NCBI RefSeq assembly: GCF_007362775.1
Contig: NZ_CP041692.1
Span: 1 to 64,000, forward strand
Direction: 5' to 3'
DNA from: Microlunatus elymi
GTDB taxonomy: Bacteria; Actinomycetota; Actinomycetes; Propionibacteriales; Propionibacteriaceae
DNA: 64,000 nucleotides
The notes beneath the pieces were generated by a model. It saw nothing but the letters and a program-made list of their open reading frames with translations, was not told the origin of the DNA and ran no database searches. The position numbers and the translations under genes were made by a program. This document shows, one piece after another, positions 60,988 through 64,000 of this stretch (positions are counted from its first letter, which is position 1; every line of letters begins with the position of its first letter).

Positions 60988-63978
60988 TCACTTCCCTTCG
61001 ATGCGCTGCGGGCGCAGTTCCTTGGCCTGCTCGCGAAGCAGGAATTTCTGGATCTTTCCGGCAGCGTTGCGCGGCAGCGCGTCGATCAACTGCAGTCGCT
61101 CCGGCCAGTAGTACTTCGCGACCTGACGATCATCGAGGTATGTGATCATGTCCTCGAAGCCCAGGCTGTGGCCACTCTTCAACACCACGAAGGCACAGGC
61201 CCGCTCGCCCAGACGCTCGTCCGGCATCGCCACCACCGCAACATCGTCGACACTGGGGTGGTCGTAGATCAGATTCTCGATCTCGGCCACCGGCACCTTC
61301 TCGCCGCCGCGGTTGATCACGTCCTTGACCCGGCCGGTGATCCGGATGAATCCGGACTCGTCGATGACGCCGAGGTCACCGGTCTTGTACCAGCCGTCGG
61401 CGGTGTAGACCTCCGCCGTCAGATCCGGACGATCCAGATAACCCTCGAAGTAGGTCGGCGACAGGATCTCGAAGTTGCCCTCCGTGCCGGCGGCCAACAC
61501 CCGCCCGGTGTCGTCGGTGATCCGCAACTTGATCCCGTCCAGCGCCCGGCCGTCGGTGCCCCACACCTTGACCGGCTCGTCCGTCGGCGCGCTCAGCGCG
61601 CCCAGACAAGTCTCGGTTGTGCCGAAGGCGCCACAGACCGCCGTGCCCAGCACCCGAGTCGCTCGTTCGGCCAGGCCACGCGGGACCGCTGCACCGGTGG
61701 CCACGAAGATCCGCAGCTCCGGCGGCGCCTCCTCGCCGGCCTCGACCGCCTTGACCAGATCGGCCAGGAACGGAGTCGCCGCCTGGACGAAGCTGCCGTT
61801 GCCTTCACGCAGCGCGGCCAGCGCCCGCCGCGGATCCCAGACCGCCTGGATGATCTGCGGCACACCGAGCTCCATCGCCAGCCACATGCCGTAGAGGAAT
61901 CCGGTCTGATGTGCCAGCGGGGAAGGGATGTAGACGGCATCGGAGGCGTCCAGGCCGAGGTGCTTGATCTCCATCGACGCGGCCCGGGACAGGGTGCCGC
62001 CGGTCATCAGCGACCCCTTCGGCTCGCCGGTGGTGCCGGAGGTGAAGAGCAGTTGAGCGGTCTGCTCGGGCGTCGGCTTCCGCTGCGCCAGGGCCTCGAC
62101 GTCAACCTCGCCGGACAGCAGGTCGTTCCAATCGTGCCAGGCCACCGGTCCCGGCACCCAGTCGCCGCCGGACTGCACGTCGCCCGGCAACACCACCACG
62201 TGCTTGAGCTCCTCCGGCGGCTCGACACCATCGCCGTCGACCAGCCGGGAGATCTCGGCGGCGTACTCGCGACCGCGGAAGGTCTCCGGTACGAACAACA
62301 CGCGAGCCTTGGCTCGGCGCAGCATGAAGGCGATCTCGCGCTCCCGGAAGATCGGCATCAGCGGGCAGCAGACGGCGCCGATCCGCATGGTGGCCAGCGC
62401 GATGATCACGAACTCGGTCCAGTTCGGCAACTGCAGCGCCACAGGTTCTCCGGGCTGCACACCGAGCTTGATCAACTGGCTGGCGACGACGTCGACCCGT
62501 TGGTTCAGCTCACCCCAGGTGATCTTGGTCGTCGCCCGCGGCCGGGCGTCCAGCACGGCAAGATCATCCGGTCGTTCCTCGGCCCAGCGCGCAAGCCAGT
62601 CGGACAAGGTGGTCTTGGCAGCAAGATCGGGACGGCTGGCCTGGATCGGCAACGTACGCTGCGGGCGCTCGTTCTTGCTCGGCGTACCACCCTCGACGCT
62701 CATCGGGATGCCGAAGCCGTTCATCGCTTCCAGATAAGCGGGATAGGAGATCCGGTACGCGTTCGGGTAGGTCAGCGTCGACTCGCCGCGAGCGGTCGAC
62801 GCAGCCACCGCCAGCGACATCAACACTCGGTGATCGTTGAACGAGGACAGCTTCGCGCCGACCAGACCGTCCACACCCCGTACCCGCAGGATGTCTCCGT
62901 CAAGATCAAGGTCTCCGCCCATCTGGTTCAACTGCAGCATGGCCGACACCCGGTCGGACTCCTTCAGCCGGACGTGGGCGATGTTGGAGAAGGTGGTCTC
63001 GCCGTCGGCGAAGGTGCCCATCACGCTCAAGATCGGCAGCATGTCGGGGATTCCGCGACAGTCGATCTTGGTCGGGTTGAGCCGGATGCCGTCGTGCCGG
63101 ATCCTCACCCCTTCGTCGGTCAGCTCCATCGGCACGCCCATCTCCCGGGCGACGTCGAGGAAGTGCACCTCGGGGTGATCGGCCGGCCCACCGGAGAGTT
63201 GATGCAGTCCGCGGAGCAGGATGTCGGACGGATGCAGAGCAGCCGCGGCGATCCCGAACGCCGCCGAACCGATGTCCGGAGGCATGATCAAATCGCACGG
63301 AGTCGCCTGCTGGTCGGGTTCGATCTCGAAGCGACGCCAGTCCGGCGACGCCTTCACGATCAGGCCGAACTGCTTCATCATCTCGACGGTCAGCTCGATG
63401 TAGGGCTGCTCGTTGAGCTCGCCCTCGACCTCGATCACCGTCCTGCCGGTGGCGAACGGGGCGAGCAAGATCAAACCGGAGATCCACTGCGACAGGGTGC
63501 CGGCGATGGTGACGTGACCGCCGGTAGGTCGCTTCGCGGCAACACTGATCGGCGGGCAGTCGTCGGCGGACTCGAGCTCGACGCCCATCTGTTGCAACGA
63601 TCGCAGCAGCGGGCCGACGGGCCGGCGCTGGAAGTACTTCTGACCGGTGACCACGACCGGAGTCTCGGCCAGCGACGCCAATCCGATCATGAAATACAGC
63701 GTGGTCCCGGAACTGCCGGCCGAGACGCTGTCGCGCACTGGACGGTAGGGGCCGCCGTGAACGATGAAGGTGTCGCCCTCGATGTCGATCTTGGTGCCCA
63801 GTCCACGCAACAGCCCGACCGTGTATTGCACGTGCCGCGCATCGGACAATCCGGTGATCCGGCTGACGCCGGGTGCCAGCGAAGCCAGAATCAAGGCCCG
63901 ATGGGCGTGGTATTTCGAGTTGGGTACGAGCGCCTCGCCGGTCAGCCGGCCACTGGTCCCTTTGACGAGTAGATGCAT
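60988..63978 (-). CDS. EPSP-synthase-like domain fused to acyl-CoA ligase (AnsJ-type plus CoA ligase)
   Basis: 996 residues. Residues 1-430 have the AroA fold: NSKYHAHRALILASL (Lys and Arg of the phosphate site kept), LSQWISGLILLAPF, PDIGSAAFGIAAAAL, VRLKESDRVSAM and FNDHRVLMSLAVAA. The NAGTAxR loop of true EPSP synthase is changed to SAGSSGTTLYF. After a linker (430-465) comes an AMP-forming acyl-CoA ligase: LLFTSGTTGEPKGSLM near residue 645, GAFGTTETC, YKTGDLGVID and a C-terminal GKIQKFLL lysine. No stop or frameshift separates them. GGGAG precedes the ATG. First visible gene of the operon. Confidence 0.85.
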   Translation of the reverse strand: MHLLVKGTSGRLTGEALVPNSKYHAHRALILASLAPGVSRITGLSDARHVQYTVGLLRGLGTKIDIEGDTFIVHGGPYRPVRDSVSAGSSGTTLYFMIGLASLAETPVVVTGQKYFQRRPVGPLLRSLQQMGVELESADDCPPISVAAKRPTGGHVTIAGTLSQWISGLILLAPFATGRTVIEVEGELNEQPYIELTVEMMKQFGLIVKASPDWRRFEIEPDQQATPCDLIMPPDIGSAAFGIAAAALHPSDILLRGLHQLSGGPADHPEVHFLDVAREMGVPMELTDEGVRIRHDGIRLNPTKIDCRGIPDMLPILSVMGTFADGETTFSNIAHVRLKESDRVSAMLQLNQMGGDLDLDGDILRVRGVDGLVGAKLSSFNDHRVLMSLAVAASTARGESTLTYPNAYRISYPAYLEAMNGFGIPMSVEGGTPSKNERPQRTLPIQASRPDLAAKTTLSDWLARWAEERPDDLAVLDARPRATTKITWGELNQRVDVVASQLIKLGVQPGEPVALQLPNWTEFVIIALATMRIGAVCCPLMPIFREREIAFMLRRAKARVLFVPETFRGREYAAEISRLVDGDGVEPPEELKHVVVLPGDVQSGGDWVPGPVAWHDWNDLLSGEVDVEALAQRKPTPEQTAQLLFTSGTTGEPKGSLMTGGTLSRAASMEIKHLGLDASDAVYIPSPLAHQTGFLYGMWLAMELGVPQIIQAVWDPRRALAALREGNGSFVQAATPFLADLVKAVEAGEEAPPELRIFVATGAAVPRGLAERATRVLGTAVCGAFGTTETCLGALSAPTDEPVKVWGTDGRALDGIKLRITDDTGRVLAAGTEGNFEILSPTYFEGYLDRPDLTAEVYTADGWYKTGDLGVIDESGFIRITGRVKDVINRGGEKVPVAEIENLIYDHPSVDDVAVVAMPDERLGERACAFVVLKSGHSLGFEDMITYLDDRQVAKYYWPERLQLIDALPRNAAGKIQKFLLREQAKELRPQRIEGK

Positions 63979-64000
63979 GGGTTGACTCCCGTCCCTCTCC

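Noticed and set aside
60907-63972. 1021-codon open frame on the + strand opposite the AroA-ligase gene
   Set aside because: His/Arg/Gln-rich antisense translation of a clearly recognisable gene; no domain of its own.
1-64000. tRNA, rRNA and phage genes
   Set aside because: No cloverleaf-like sequences, rRNA signatures or phage structural genes were seen in the window.

Overview
The window is high-GC DNA with ATG, GTG and TTG starts, strong GGAGG-type ribosome sites, many ATGA or GTGA gene overlaps, HspR-type and DtxR/IdeR-type operators, NarL-type two-component pairs and an Rv0338c-like iron-sulfur reductase. Together these point to an actinobacterium. The style of the intergenic repeats and the gene set make Propionibacteriales (for example a Microlunatus relative) my best guess; this is inference, not proof.

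Layout. 1-1.4 kb: 5' part of dnaK behind three HspR inverted repeats, then a repeat-filled spacer. 2.0-8.6 kb: DoxX protein, an OmpR-type two-component system, and a cluster of two SipW-like signal peptidases, two SipW-type (TasA/camelysin-like) substrates and an LPHTG surface protein; the second peptidase is fused to a substrate-like domain. 9.0-13.0 kb: FMN riboswitch and ribD-ribE-ribBA-ribH. 13.2-19.5 kb: NarL-type kinase/regulator, a PolA-like polymerase without 5' nuclease, a DUF1648 protein and an S9 peptidase. 19.6-23.1 kb: GT39 and GT2-GtrA glycosyltransferases. 23.1-27.0 kb: a glycine-betaine-type ABC importer. 27.3-36.2 kb: MFS transporter, S10 peptidase, LarA-like enzyme, membrane Fe-S reductase, and an RHH/DUF4097 module. 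36.3-42.3 kb: dcd, an FHA/FHA/PP2C signalling set, an iron-regulated siderophore-interacting protein and a BNR-repeat protein. 42.4-46.7 kb: RidA, SHOCT protein, a second NarL-type pair, GNAT, small membrane protein.

46.9-54.6 kb is accessory DNA: an intact IS1380-family element with target duplication, a methyltransferase, a GNAT, the decayed remains of a type 2 BREX (Pgl) phage-defence island (pglW 5' end with a nonsense codon, joined by deletion to the 3' end of brxD, followed by an intact brxHI), and a VapBC/FitAB-type toxin-antitoxin pair. 54.7-56.8 kb is a MocR-type regulator divergent from a PNPOx-family protein.

56.9-64.0 kb is a minus-strand operon whose enzyme set (EPSP-synthase-like domain fused to an acyl-CoA ligase, acyl-CoA dehydrogenase, FabL-like enoyl reductase, 2,4-dienoyl-CoA reductase) matches the shikimate-to-cyclohexanecarboxyl-CoA route known from ansatrienin-type clusters. 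It probably makes an unusual starter unit for omega-cyclohexyl fatty acids or a polyketide. The operon continues to, or beyond, the window end.

Intergenic DNA is rich in dispersed elements: a 46-bp hairpin family whose ends are a Shine-Dalgarno and an anti-Shine-Dalgarno word (three copies, all exactly 46 bp), long perfect inverted repeats of 14-32 bp per arm, a GC-rich interspersed repeat, and CTTCGACAAGCTCAG-type repeats. The word TTGATCA is strongly over-represented throughout, including inside genes.
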